Source: Clostridiales bacterium (lineage in GTDB: Bacteria > Bacillota > Clostridia > Christensenellales > Aristaeellaceae). Taken from it: a stretch of DNA of 64,000 nucleotides. This document shows positions 28,933 to 37,073 of this stretch, in pieces (position 1 is the stretch's first letter; each line of letters begins with the position of its first letter). The notes below the pieces were generated by a model that ran no database searches, had not been told where the DNA came from, and saw only the letters and a program-made list of their open reading frames with translations. The DNA lies in NCBI GenBank assembly GCA_017569285.1, contig CP069419.1:2170001-2234000 (forward strand), in the 5' to 3' direction. Both the position numbers and the translations under genes were made by a program.

Positions 28933-28963
28933 GCCGGGAGGCGCTGCGAAGCCGCCTCCCGGC
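28933..28963 (+). terminator. Hairpin after the divergent GH3
   Basis: GCCGGGAGGCG (28933-28943) pairs with CGCCTCCCGGC (28953-28963), an 11-pair stem with a nine-base loop. The tail TTCTGC is a poor T-tract, so it may only partly terminate before the next gene. Confidence 0.45.
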
Positions 28964-28988
28964 TTCTGCAATGAAAGATGGTGAAGAA

Positions 28989-30446
28989 ATGAAAAGGTTA
29001 CCCTGGCTGATCCTGCTCCTGGCAATCCTGCTGGCAGTTCCTTTCGCAGCACATGCGGATACGCTGTATGCTGCCCCGGGGCAGATGTCACTGACCGAAG
29101 CCCTGGCTGCCTGCAAAGACGGCGATGTGATTGAACTGGCGGAAGGAACATATGCGGAACCGGATGAGGTGTTCCCGCTGACGGTGACGAAGGCAGTGAC
29201 CATCCGGGCGGCGGAAGGCGCCAGCCCGGTCATTGAATCGCCGGCATTCAAGGCAGCGATCCGCGTGGAGGCAGGCGGCGTTACCCTGCAGGGGCTGGAC
29301 ATCCGCTTCCTGCGCACCGGAATCTATGCCATCGGCAGTGACATGACGCTGGAGAACTGCAAAATCATCCTGGCAGATCCTGCCTGGCGGACTTCTTCCT
29401 GCGGCATGTGGTGCGGCGGAATATACCGCATGACTGTGCGCGGATGCGCTTTCACAGGCTGCGGAATTTCCCTGGCCGGCCCGCCGCTCAGCGAACGGAG
29501 TGCAGACCTTCCGAAGCTGACGGGCCTGTTCGAGGTGGGAGAGGATATCGATTACTTTACCACCCACACCATTGAAAACTGCACGGTGAACGGAAAGCCG
29601 CTGTTCTATGCGGCACTGCTGCCGGAAGTGAACGCCCCCGCGGATGCGGGAGAAATCATCTGCTGCGGCTGTGGGAAAGTGACCGCAGAAGGGGCGGATG
29701 TGTCCGACTGCTCTATGGGCATGGTGCTGGCCTATAACGAGGAAGTGCGGCTGACCGACTGCAAAGCGGACCGGTGCGGCGTGTTCGGCATCTATGTGGC
29801 CAAGTGCGGCGGCGGCGAAATGCTGCGCTGCTCTGCCCGGGAAACCAATCACGGCCTGGATATCCGGGCGACGGACCATATGATCCTGCGGGAATGCTCC
29901 GCGGCGGACTGCGACCAGGGGCTGTTCTTCTCCCTGGTGAGGGACGGCGCCATGATCGACTGCACGGTGACCGGCACCGGCCAGGGATACTTCATGGCGG
30001 CCGGAAGCGGGAATGCGCTGCTGAACTGTACCGCATCTGCCTGTGAGAATGGCTTTAACCTGCAGAAGGAAGGCCATGTACTGATGACCGGATGCACGGC
30101 GGAAGCCTGCACCGTATGCGGGGTGCGGCTGGATGCCACGCCCACGGCGTTCTTCGGCAACACGCTGAAGGATAACTGGACCGCGGTGATGGCCTATGGC
30201 GGTACATCCTTTGATATGGCGAAGAACCGGTTTGAGAATTCCGGCTGCTGCGCGCTGTACCTGCGGGATATCGGATACAGCCGGTTCATCGGCAATGTGT
30301 TTACCGGCAGCGCAATCAAGAGCGTGGAGGCTGCGGGCACAATGGGCGGCAGCCTGTGGATCGGGAACGAACCGGACAAGGCGCCGGACATGTCTGCCGC
30401 GTCAGACGGCTTTATACCGAATTTTCCCATTGCCTGTTCGGAATAA
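28989..30446 (+). CDS. Secreted right-handed beta-helix protein
   Basis: A 485-residue exported protein with a signal peptide ending near AAHA. The mature part opens with LTEALAACKDGDVIELAEGTY, typical of parallel beta-helix proteins with a DUF1565/NosD-like start. Many short repeats of the form xxLxxCxAxxC follow. The protein is rich in cysteine, mostly on helix turns. Such folds bind or cleave polysaccharides (pectate lyases, epimerases), but no lyase active site was recognised. An ATG at 28971 is also in frame; the one at 28989 was chosen because it starts directly at the signal peptide. Neither has a strong ribosome binding site. Confidence 0.75.
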   Translation: MKRLPWLILLLAILLAVPFAAHADTLYAAPGQMSLTEALAACKDGDVIELAEGTYAEPDEVFPLTVTKAVTIRAAEGASPVIESPAFKAAIRVEAGGVTLQGLDIRFLRTGIYAIGSDMTLENCKIILADPAWRTSSCGMWCGGIYRMTVRGCAFTGCGISLAGPPLSERSADLPKLTGLFEVGEDIDYFTTHTIENCTVNGKPLFYAALLPEVNAPADAGEIICCGCGKVTAEGADVSDCSMGMVLAYNEEVRLTDCKADRCGVFGIYVAKCGGGEMLRCSARETNHGLDIRATDHMILRECSAADCDQGLFFSLVRDGAMIDCTVTGTGQGYFMAAGSGNALLNCTASACENGFNLQKEGHVLMTGCTAEACTVCGVRLDATPTAFFGNTLKDNWTAVMAYGGTSFDMAKNRFENSGCCALYLRDIGYSRFIGNVFTGSAIKSVEAAGTMGGSLWIGNEPDKAPDMSAASDGFIPNFPIACSE

Positions 30447-30526
30447 TCCTGCTTTCCGGCTTCAGGTGCATGCTATCATATCATTGCAGTCAGATTATTA
30501 TCCGCATGTGAAAGGGGTATGCAGAT

Positions 30527-31327
30527 ATGAAAAAATGGATGAGTATTATCATCGCGGTCCTGATGGTTATGACGCTTGCAGTTTCCGCCGCGGCGGCTGA
30601 GCGCCCCGGAATTGTTGCGCATAAAGCTGATGGAATCGTGATAGACGGAAAATTGGAGGACTGGAACCTCGACTCTCCCGCCGTGGTGGAAGCCCCTGAA
30701 CAGGTTATCCGGGACCTGGTATTCTGGCAGGGTCCGAACGACTGTTCCGTGAAATTCTACCTGGCCTGGAACGAAGAAAACCTCTATGTGGCCGCGGACG
30801 TTACAGAGGATACTCCCCTGGGAGCCATCGAGATGCTGCCAATCGACGGGGAGGACAACCTGAAGCTGTTTATCTCTACCGATCCCGCGGCGGATCCGGA
30901 ACGGACCGAATACGGCTCCAATGATTTCCAGATTTATTTCGTGATGAACGAAGGCTACTGGGATACGGCAATCGACCGTTCCATGGTGCCGAAGGACAGC
31001 CGCCTGCGCTTTGTCAGCCTGGGCATGGACGGCGGCGAGAGCGTGCTGCCCGGCTATGAATGCGCTGTGGAGAAAACGGTAACCGGCTTCACCTGGGAAG
31101 CGGTGATCCCGTGGGCGGACCTGTCCAGTGAGAACACCATGGCCAAGAAAAACAAGATTGAGCTGTATACCCCCAAGGCCGGCGACGTACTCTCCTGCGA
31201 CTTTGCCATTACCGACATCAGCTATCCCTGCCCCGGCACGGAATACATTCCGCAGATGGCATGGTGCGGCAGCCAGAAAATCAACAGCAGCCCGGCCGAG
31301 TGGGGCAGCGTAACCCTGGGCGAATAA
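30527..31327 (+). CDS. Second secreted CBM9-like carbohydrate-binding protein
   Basis: A 266-residue paralogue of the protein at 8557. The signal peptide runs to about AAAA (residue 24). Shared features are VIDGKLEDWN, ENLYVAADVTEDTP, LFISTDPAADPERTEY and the closing WGSVTLGE. No catalytic domain is attached. AAAGGGG lies upstream of the ATG. It sits between the beta-helix protein and another GH3, again in a glycan-use setting, and a terminator follows at once. Confidence 0.8.
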   Translation: MKKWMSIIIAVLMVMTLAVSAAAAERPGIVAHKADGIVIDGKLEDWNLDSPAVVEAPEQVIRDLVFWQGPNDCSVKFYLAWNEENLYVAADVTEDTPLGAIEMLPIDGEDNLKLFISTDPAADPERTEYGSNDFQIYFVMNEGYWDTAIDRSMVPKDSRLRFVSLGMDGGESVLPGYECAVEKTVTGFTWEAVIPWADLSSENTMAKKNKIELYTPKAGDVLSCDFAITDISYPCPGTEYIPQMAWCGSQKINSSPAEWGSVTLGE

Positions 31328-31343
31328 CAAAGCAGAAAAAGCC

Positions 31344-31375
31344 AATCCGGACAGGATATCCATCCTGCCCGGATT
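31344..31375 (+). terminator. Terminator after the CBM9-like gene
   Basis: AATCCGGACAGGAT (31344-31357) pairs with ATCCTGCCCGGATT (31362-31375) with one mismatch. It is followed by TCTTATCC, a moderate T-rich tail. The next GH3 therefore probably has its own promoter. Confidence 0.65.
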
Positions 31376-31536
31376 TCTTATCCTGATTGTCCATACGCAG
31401 TACGGAAGCGTGGATTTTCCCGATGATTGTGCAATTTATTCATGAATACGGGAGGGAAGTTTGTGAGATAATGAATCCAGCAGGTAACCCATAACAATTC
31501 CATGACTGTTTCGACCGGAGAAAGGAGCAAAACCCC

Positions 31537-33924
31537 ATGAAGAAACTGGCACTTTTACTGGCGGTGATTATGGCGTTTTCCGTCTGCACGGTATTCGCCG
31601 AGGAACCTGCCGGCCCCACGGAAGCTGAAATCCTGGCCCAGACCTGTGAGTTCGCCTTGATTGAAGCGGATGAAACCACCGGGCAGCCCCGCCTGACCTA
31701 TATGGAAGGCGTCACCCCGATCCTGGAAGTGGACGGACTCAAGTTCAAGGATATGAACGGAAACGGCGAGCTGGACGTTTATGAAGACTGGCGGCAGGAG
31801 ACTGACGCCCGCGTGAACGACCTGCTGGCCCAGATGAACGACAAGGAAAAGGCCGGTACCCTGTTCTGCGTCAGCGCGAACCTGGAGACCGCGCGCTCCC
31901 TGATCCCGGACTTTGCACTGACCTGTATGCTGTTCAACCTGAACGGCGCGCCGGTCCAGGTGGTCAACACCCTGAACAACCTGCAGGCGACTGCGGAAGC
32001 GGAGCGCCTGAGCATGCCGATGATCTTCACCTCCGACCGCGAATACAACGCGTTCGGCGGCTACATTGACAAGGCGCACATCGCGTACGGCACCGCGAAT
32101 GATCCCGAACTGGCTTACAAGCTGAGCTACTTCTACGGTAAGGCGATGGTCGCCATCGGCGTCCATGTCACATTCGAGCCCTATGCCAATGAAATCGGCG
32201 CCCAGTACGGCGAGAACCCCGAGCACATTGCGGCAATCGTTTCCCAGGAAGTCAAGGGCATGGAAGACGCCGGGTTTGCCAGCTGCGTCAAGCACTGGAT
32301 CGGCCGCGGCGGCGACAGCAACTTCGGCAATGCCCGTTCGGTAGCCCAGAACTTTGACAACTGGATGGTCGGCTGGAAGGCTGCACTGTCCGGCGGAAAT
32401 GAGTGGGTGATGACCAACTGCGGCGGCACCGGCATCACCAACACCACCGACGTCAAGTGGGACAAGGTGACCATGAGCTACCTGCGTGACACCCTCGGTT
32501 TTGACGGCATCGTCGTGACCGACTGGTGGGCCCTGGGCATGGGCGGCCAGGTTTCCGGCGTCACCAACGAAGGAATCGAACTGAGCGAGCAGACCGGCGC
32601 ATGGCTGTACAATGAAGCACTGCTGAACGGCACCGATATGTTCGGCGCGGGCGGCATCGGCCATGGCACCGACATCACCGGCATCGACAACGGCGACGGC
32701 ACCAAGACCGGATCCACCATGTGGAACTGGCCGGACTGCATTATTGAAGGCCTGAAGGACGGCCAGGTGGACCAGGCGAACGTGGACCGCTCCGTGGCCC
32801 GGATCCTCAACTTCAAGTTCCGCAAGGGCCTGTTTGAGAATCCTTACCGCGTGCCGGAAGAGGCGCTGGCTGTTGTGGCGTCTCCCGAATACCAGGCGGA
32901 ACAGTGGCCGCTGGACACCAACGAAGCGCTGCGCAAAGCCCGCACCGCGGAGGAAGTGGAACTGGCCGAAAAGCTGCAGGCCAAGAGCGCTGTCCTGATG
33001 AAGAACGACAACGCTGTGCTGCCGCTGGCCAAGGGCACCAAGGTTTATATCGAATCCTCCTCCAATGAAACCCTGGATCATTACAAGCAGTATATCGCGG
33101 AGTATGGCGAGATCGCGGAAACACTGGAAGACGCGGACGTAGTCATCGGCTATTACGGTGACATCAATGACGCGGGCGAACTGCTGATTGAAGACGCGCA
33201 GGATGCCGGCAAGCCTGTTATCCTGACGCTGACCAACAAGGCGACGGAGTACGCACTGACTAATTCCGACGCGCTCATCTACATGCCTTTCAGCCAGCAG
33301 CCCGACCATGGCTCCGGTGAAGCCGGCTTCATCTACGGCACGGAGCCCTGGGTATACGCGGACCTGCTGTTCGGAGTCCGTGAACCGGAAGGCATCATCC
33401 AGAAGGAACAGGCCCGCAATAACATTGAGGAAGCGCTCCAGTGGAAGGACCTTGCGGGTGACCAGGGCGCGTCCCCCTATGTACGGCTGATCGTCCAGGC
33501 CCTGATGATGGCGGATACGGAAAACCATGCTTCGCCCAACAACTACGGCGATCCGCTGGTCATCTATGATTACAGTATGCGTTACGGCAAGGCGGGAGAC
33601 TTCGCTTACAGCTGCCTGATCCTGCCACAGAGCGTGACCGAAGAGGAAGGCGAGAACAGCTGGGGCAGCAAGACGGTAACCACCACCGTGACCAACACGG
33701 CGAAGGGCGGAGAACCGTTCCATGTATACTGCCTGCTCCACAACAACGGCGCGGATGACATCACGACTGTTGTGGCGAAAGCCAACGGAGAACCTGTTGC
33801 CGAGAAGATCTACACCGTCCAGGGCGGATCCTGGCGCGTGGTGGATATGGAACTGACCCTTGAAGCCGGCGAGTATGATATCGAAGTCGGCACGGTGAAG
33901 GGCCATATGACAGTCGGCGAGTAA
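31537..33924 (+). CDS. Secreted divergent glycoside hydrolase family 3 protein
   Basis: A 795-residue exported protein, closest in design to the gene at 26397. It has a signal peptide (VIMAFSVCTVFAEE), the EF-hand-like DMNGNGELDVYEDW loop, CVKHWIGRGGDSN, a PYANEIGAQYGENP segment in place of PRWGR, and the candidate nucleophile Asp329 in IVVTDWWALG. A CARDB-like C-terminal domain of about 100 residues ends the protein. GAGAAAGGAG lies upstream of the ATG. It is flanked by terminators on both sides (31344 and 33972), so it is probably a single-gene unit. Confidence 0.87.
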   Translation: MKKLALLLAVIMAFSVCTVFAEEPAGPTEAEILAQTCEFALIEADETTGQPRLTYMEGVTPILEVDGLKFKDMNGNGELDVYEDWRQETDARVNDLLAQMNDKEKAGTLFCVSANLETARSLIPDFALTCMLFNLNGAPVQVVNTLNNLQATAEAERLSMPMIFTSDREYNAFGGYIDKAHIAYGTANDPELAYKLSYFYGKAMVAIGVHVTFEPYANEIGAQYGENPEHIAAIVSQEVKGMEDAGFASCVKHWIGRGGDSNFGNARSVAQNFDNWMVGWKAALSGGNEWVMTNCGGTGITNTTDVKWDKVTMSYLRDTLGFDGIVVTDWWALGMGGQVSGVTNEGIELSEQTGAWLYNEALLNGTDMFGAGGIGHGTDITGIDNGDGTKTGSTMWNWPDCIIEGLKDGQVDQANVDRSVARILNFKFRKGLFENPYRVPEEALAVVASPEYQAEQWPLDTNEALRKARTAEEVELAEKLQAKSAVLMKNDNAVLPLAKGTKVYIESSSNETLDHYKQYIAEYGEIAETLEDADVVIGYYGDINDAGELLIEDAQDAGKPVILTLTNKATEYALTNSDALIYMPFSQQPDHGSGEAGFIYGTEPWVYADLLFGVREPEGIIQKEQARNNIEEALQWKDLAGDQGASPYVRLIVQALMMADTENHASPNNYGDPLVIYDYSMRYGKAGDFAYSCLILPQSVTEEEGENSWGSKTVTTTVTNTAKGGEPFHVYCLLHNNGADDITTVVAKANGEPVAEKIYTVQGGSWRVVDMELTLEAGEYDIEVGTVKGHMTVGE

Positions 33925-33971
33925 GAATTTCCCGCTTTCCGGCGAGCTTCCTCCGGAAGGCATACTCCCCG

Positions 33972-34011
33972 CACCCGCCGCGGCATCTGCCGCGGCGGGT
34001 GTTTCGTTTTT
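33972..34011 (+). terminator. Intrinsic terminator after GH3
   Basis: CACCCGCCGCGG (33972-33983) and CCGCGGCGGGTG (33990-34001) form a perfect 12-pair stem with a six-base loop. It is followed by TTTCGTTTTT. Confidence 0.9.
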
Positions 34012-34027
34012 CCCGGGATATACGGAG

Positions 34028-34058
34028 GCTTTCCCAAAGCTTCGCGCCATGGTATACT
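34028..34058 (+). promoter_or_regulatory. Promoter with conserved spacer (copy 2 of 2)
   Basis: TTTCCC (34030-34035) and TATACT (34053-34058) are 17 bases apart. The block matches 4117-4147 at 29 of 31 positions, including GCTTTCCCAAAGC and CGCGCCATGG. It drives the GH20 gene at 34086. Confidence 0.65.
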
Positions 34059-34085
34059 GAACGGCGGAAAAGAAAGGCGGTGCGA

Positions 34086-36080
34086 ATGGAGATGGCAGGA
34101 ACGGAATTCGGATACAGGGGGTTCATGCTGGATGTGTGCCGCCATTATATGCCGGCGGATGAAATCCGGAAGCTGCTGGACGCGGCGAAGATCCTGGGGC
34201 TGAACCGGTTCCACTGGCATCTTTCGGACGACCAGGGCTGGCGGATTGAAATCCGGAAATACCCGAAGCTGACGGAGATTGGCTCCGTGCGCGGGGATTC
34301 GTATTTCGGCGGGACGCCGGAGAAGGAACGCAACTGCGGGTACTATACGCAGCGGGAGATCCGGGACATCGTGGCTTACGCGAAGGCCCTCGGAATCGAG
34401 GTCATTCCGGAGATTGAGATTCCCGGCCATGCCGCGGCGATGCTGGCGGCGTATCCGGAGTTCAGCTGCCGGCGGGGAGAAAACGGCCGGTGGGAGAACC
34501 ATGTGGAGATTTCGGGCGGGATCTTTCCCTCCCTGCTCTGCGCCGGGAATGACGCGGCGCTGGATTTCATCCGGGATATCCTGGACGAGGTGACGGAGCT
34601 GTTCCCGTTCCCGGCGGTGCATATCGGCGGGGACGAGGCACTGAAGCTGCGCTGGCGCCGCTGCCCGGACTGCCAGGCACGGATGAAGCAGCTGGGAATC
34701 CCCTCCGAGGACGCGCTCCAGCGGTGGCTGGTGCTGGAAATCGGGAAATACCTGGCGGGCAAGGGAAGGAATACCATCGTCTGGAATGACGTGCTCGCGG
34801 GCGGCACGCTGCCGGATTACTTTATCGTGCAGCAGTGGGCGGAAGGCAGGGAAACGACCCGCGCTTTCATGGAAGGCGGCGGGCATGTGATCCGCTCCGA
34901 TACGGATTATTTCTACCTGGACTATTCCTATGGCCGGATCGACGTGCGGAAGATCTGGGAAATGCCCCGGATCCCGGCCTATGCCGCGGAATATGAAGGA
35001 CAGTTAATGGGCATCGAGTGCCCGCTGTGGACGGAGCGGATTGCGAGCCTGGACCGGGCGGCGTTCCAGCTGTTCCCCCGTCTGGCGGCAGTCGCGGTGC
35101 GGATGCGGGAGGCGGATATGCCCTGGGAGGCTTTCCGGGACTGCGTGGCGGAACTGACGGCGGAGATTGAACGGAAGACCGGCCTGAAGGGCGCCCCGGA
35201 GGAATTGTGGGATCTTTCCCCGGAGGAAGCGAAACAGGTCCGGATTGCGGAACGGGAACGGATCCGCCTGCCGGAGACAGCTCCGGTACCGGATGAAGGC
35301 ACAATGAACCTGCTGGATGAGGCGGAGCGCCTGGCACTGAAGCTGGGCATCCCGCGGGAGTTTACCCTGAAGGCCGGGGACAGCGTGCTGGCGGAGCTTT
35401 CCGGGCAGGGCGCGCCGGAGAACGACCTGGGCGCCGGCATCCTGATGCACCAGCTGATGGAAGCCATGGAAAGCCGGAAGTGGGGTGCCTGGAAGCGGAT
35501 TCCGGAGGAGATCTGGATCGAAACCATGAAGGCGTTCCCGCGGTTTATCTCCGAGCACCGGCGGTCCTACGGCTATGATGGGTTTGACCGGTATGAATGG
35601 ACGGTGCGCCAGGCCGGCGCGCGGCTGTTCCGCATCGGGGAGCTGGAATATGAGCTGGCGGAGAACGAGCCCGTAAAACGGGAAATCGGCGTGCATATCC
35701 CTTCGGACGCGAAGCTGGAGCCGGACCGGATGAATGAATCCCTCGCCCGGGCGGACGCGTTCCTGCGGGAATACTTCCCGGACTGGGCGGACCTGCCGAA
35801 AACCTGCGAAAGCTGGCTGCTTTCCCCGGTGCTGAAGGAACTGCTGCCGCCGGATTCCCGGATCCTGCGCTTCCGGGAGGCGTTCGACATCCGGGAGGAC
35901 CTCCCGGAGAACGACGCGGCCCTGGAGTGGGTGTTCCATGTGGCGGGCGGCCAGCGGGAAGGCCTGGACCTTTCCGCACTGCCGGAGGAAACCTCCCTGC
36001 AGCGGAAGATGAAAGCCCTGCTGCTTGCCGGCCGGAAGCCCGGCGCCGCGTACGGCGTGCTGGTACGCTCGTTCCGGTAA
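34086..36080 (+). CDS. GH20 beta-N-acetylhexosaminidase fused to an acyltransferase-like domain
   Basis: A 665-residue cytoplasmic protein (no signal peptide). Residues 1-340 form a GH20 barrel: RGFMLDVCRHYMP, FHWHLSDDQGWRIEI, EIEIPGHAAA and the catalytic pair Asp183-Glu184 in HIGGDE. Residues about 400-665 resemble the paired NAT_N/GNAT_C acyltransferase-like domains (DUF5596 type) of Firmicutes, with YGYDGFDRYEW, GVHIPSDAKL, ESWLLSPVLKELLPPDSRIL and a closing WVFHVAGG. The fusion suggests that removal of an N-acetylhexosamine is coupled to acyl transfer or sensing. The ATG at 34086 lies 28 bases after the -10 box, so upstream in-frame codons cannot be translated from this promoter. Confidence 0.85.
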   Translation: MEMAGTEFGYRGFMLDVCRHYMPADEIRKLLDAAKILGLNRFHWHLSDDQGWRIEIRKYPKLTEIGSVRGDSYFGGTPEKERNCGYYTQREIRDIVAYAKALGIEVIPEIEIPGHAAAMLAAYPEFSCRRGENGRWENHVEISGGIFPSLLCAGNDAALDFIRDILDEVTELFPFPAVHIGGDEALKLRWRRCPDCQARMKQLGIPSEDALQRWLVLEIGKYLAGKGRNTIVWNDVLAGGTLPDYFIVQQWAEGRETTRAFMEGGGHVIRSDTDYFYLDYSYGRIDVRKIWEMPRIPAYAAEYEGQLMGIECPLWTERIASLDRAAFQLFPRLAAVAVRMREADMPWEAFRDCVAELTAEIERKTGLKGAPEELWDLSPEEAKQVRIAERERIRLPETAPVPDEGTMNLLDEAERLALKLGIPREFTLKAGDSVLAELSGQGAPENDLGAGILMHQLMEAMESRKWGAWKRIPEEIWIETMKAFPRFISEHRRSYGYDGFDRYEWTVRQAGARLFRIGELEYELAENEPVKREIGVHIPSDAKLEPDRMNESLARADAFLREYFPDWADLPKTCESWLLSPVLKELLPPDSRILRFREAFDIREDLPENDAALEWVFHVAGGQREGLDLSALPEETSLQRKMKALLLAGRKPGAAYGVLVRSFR

Positions 36081-36107
36081 TTCAACTGTGAAATGTGAGG
36101 AAGTCAG

Positions 36108-36719
36108 ATGACTGCATATATCTGGGACCTGGACGGAACCCTGCTGGATTCCTATGCCGTGATCGTGAAGGGCGCGAAGGCTGCCGCGGAGGAAGCCGGG
36201 CTGCATGATACGGAAGACGAAGTGCTGAAGGGCGTGAAGGGGGAATCCGTGACCGCGTACCTGCGAAACGCCAGCGCCCACGCCGGAATTCCCTTTGAGC
36301 AGATGAAGGAGCGGTACCGCTTCTTCGCCCACTCGCTGGATGATAAAATCACGCTGATCGACGGCGCGGCGGAAACCCTGGAACGGCTGCGGTGTGAAGG
36401 CGCGGAGCATTTCGTGTATACCCACCGGGGCGCGTCCTCCCGGCCGATCCTCAGCCGGCTGGGTATCCTGGACTGTTTCCGGGATATCGTGACGGCGGAG
36501 ATGAAGTTCAAACCCAAACCCTCCGGGGAAGGCGTGAAGTACCTGCTGGAGAAGTATGGCCTGGACCCGGCGGACACCTGGTATGTGGGGGACCGGGCGG
36601 TGGATATGTACTGCGCGAAGGACGCGGGGGTCAACGCCCTGCTGTACCTGGAGCCGGATCCCGTGGTGACGCCCACGGGTGTGGAGGACCGGATTGTCCG
36701 TTCCCTCCGGGAAATCTGA
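36108..36719 (+). CDS. HAD-family phosphatase
   Basis: A 203-residue haloacid dehalogenase-like hydrolase, subfamily IA. Motif I is WDLDGTLLDS (nucleophile Asp7, Asp9). Motif II is VYTHRG, and the late lysine and acidic motif are KPKPSGEG and YVGDRAVDM. Members remove phosphate from sugar phosphates, phosphoglycolate or nucleotides. GAGGAAG precedes the ATG. It follows the GH20 fusion by 27 bases and is probably in the same transcript, which points to a sugar-phosphate substrate. Confidence 0.88.
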   Translation: MTAYIWDLDGTLLDSYAVIVKGAKAAAEEAGLHDTEDEVLKGVKGESVTAYLRNASAHAGIPFEQMKERYRFFAHSLDDKITLIDGAAETLERLRCEGAEHFVYTHRGASSRPILSRLGILDCFRDIVTAEMKFKPKPSGEGVKYLLEKYGLDPADTWYVGDRAVDMYCAKDAGVNALLYLEPDPVVTPTGVEDRIVRSLREI

Positions 36720-36778
36720 ACTGTTTCCTGTTAAAACGACATTGAAAATCAGACAGGGACAGGAAAGCTACATGGCTT

Positions 36779-37030
36779 ATGAGAAATGAGGTTGATTCAT
36801 TGAAAATCAGGGTTGAAGGTTATATACCTACCAGAAGCTTTACCACGCGTAAAGTTCATTCGGACCATGATTTATACTATATTTTTGATGATCTTCGATA
36901 TGGACCCATTCATGAAGAGGGTGAATTGAGCAGAGAAGATATGGTTAAAGAGTTCCAGACGCTTTTCCCGAAGTTTCATGATGACGATTGCCGGATTATT
37001 AAAGTTGGAGATGAACGGAAGATCGATTAA
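36779..37030 (+). CDS. Small hypothetical protein in low-GC islet
   Basis: An 83-residue soluble protein, not recognised. It is rich in charged residues (HSDHDLYYIFDD, HEEGELSREDM) and has no membrane segment or signal peptide. Base composition is AT-rich like the adjacent toxin-antitoxin genes and unlike the HAD gene before it. AGGAAAG lies about 15 bases upstream of the ATG. It is convergent with the AbiEii gene, with a 43-base gap and no clear terminator between them. Confidence 0.55.
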   Translation: MRNEVDSLKIRVEGYIPTRSFTTRKVHSDHDLYYIFDDLRYGPIHEEGELSREDMVKEFQTLFPKFHDDDCRIIKVGDERKID

Positions 37031-37073
37031 TACCTATAACCATTGTCAAAAGATTGGCCTGGTATATCGGATA

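Noticed and set aside
33999-34085. N-terminal extension of the GH20 fusion
   Set aside because: It would cross the terminator tail and the promoter at 34028-34058, upstream of the transcription start.
36740-36815. Short TTGAAAATCAG repeat before the small hypothetical gene
   Set aside because: Two 11-base matches in AT-rich DNA are not enough to claim a repeat element.
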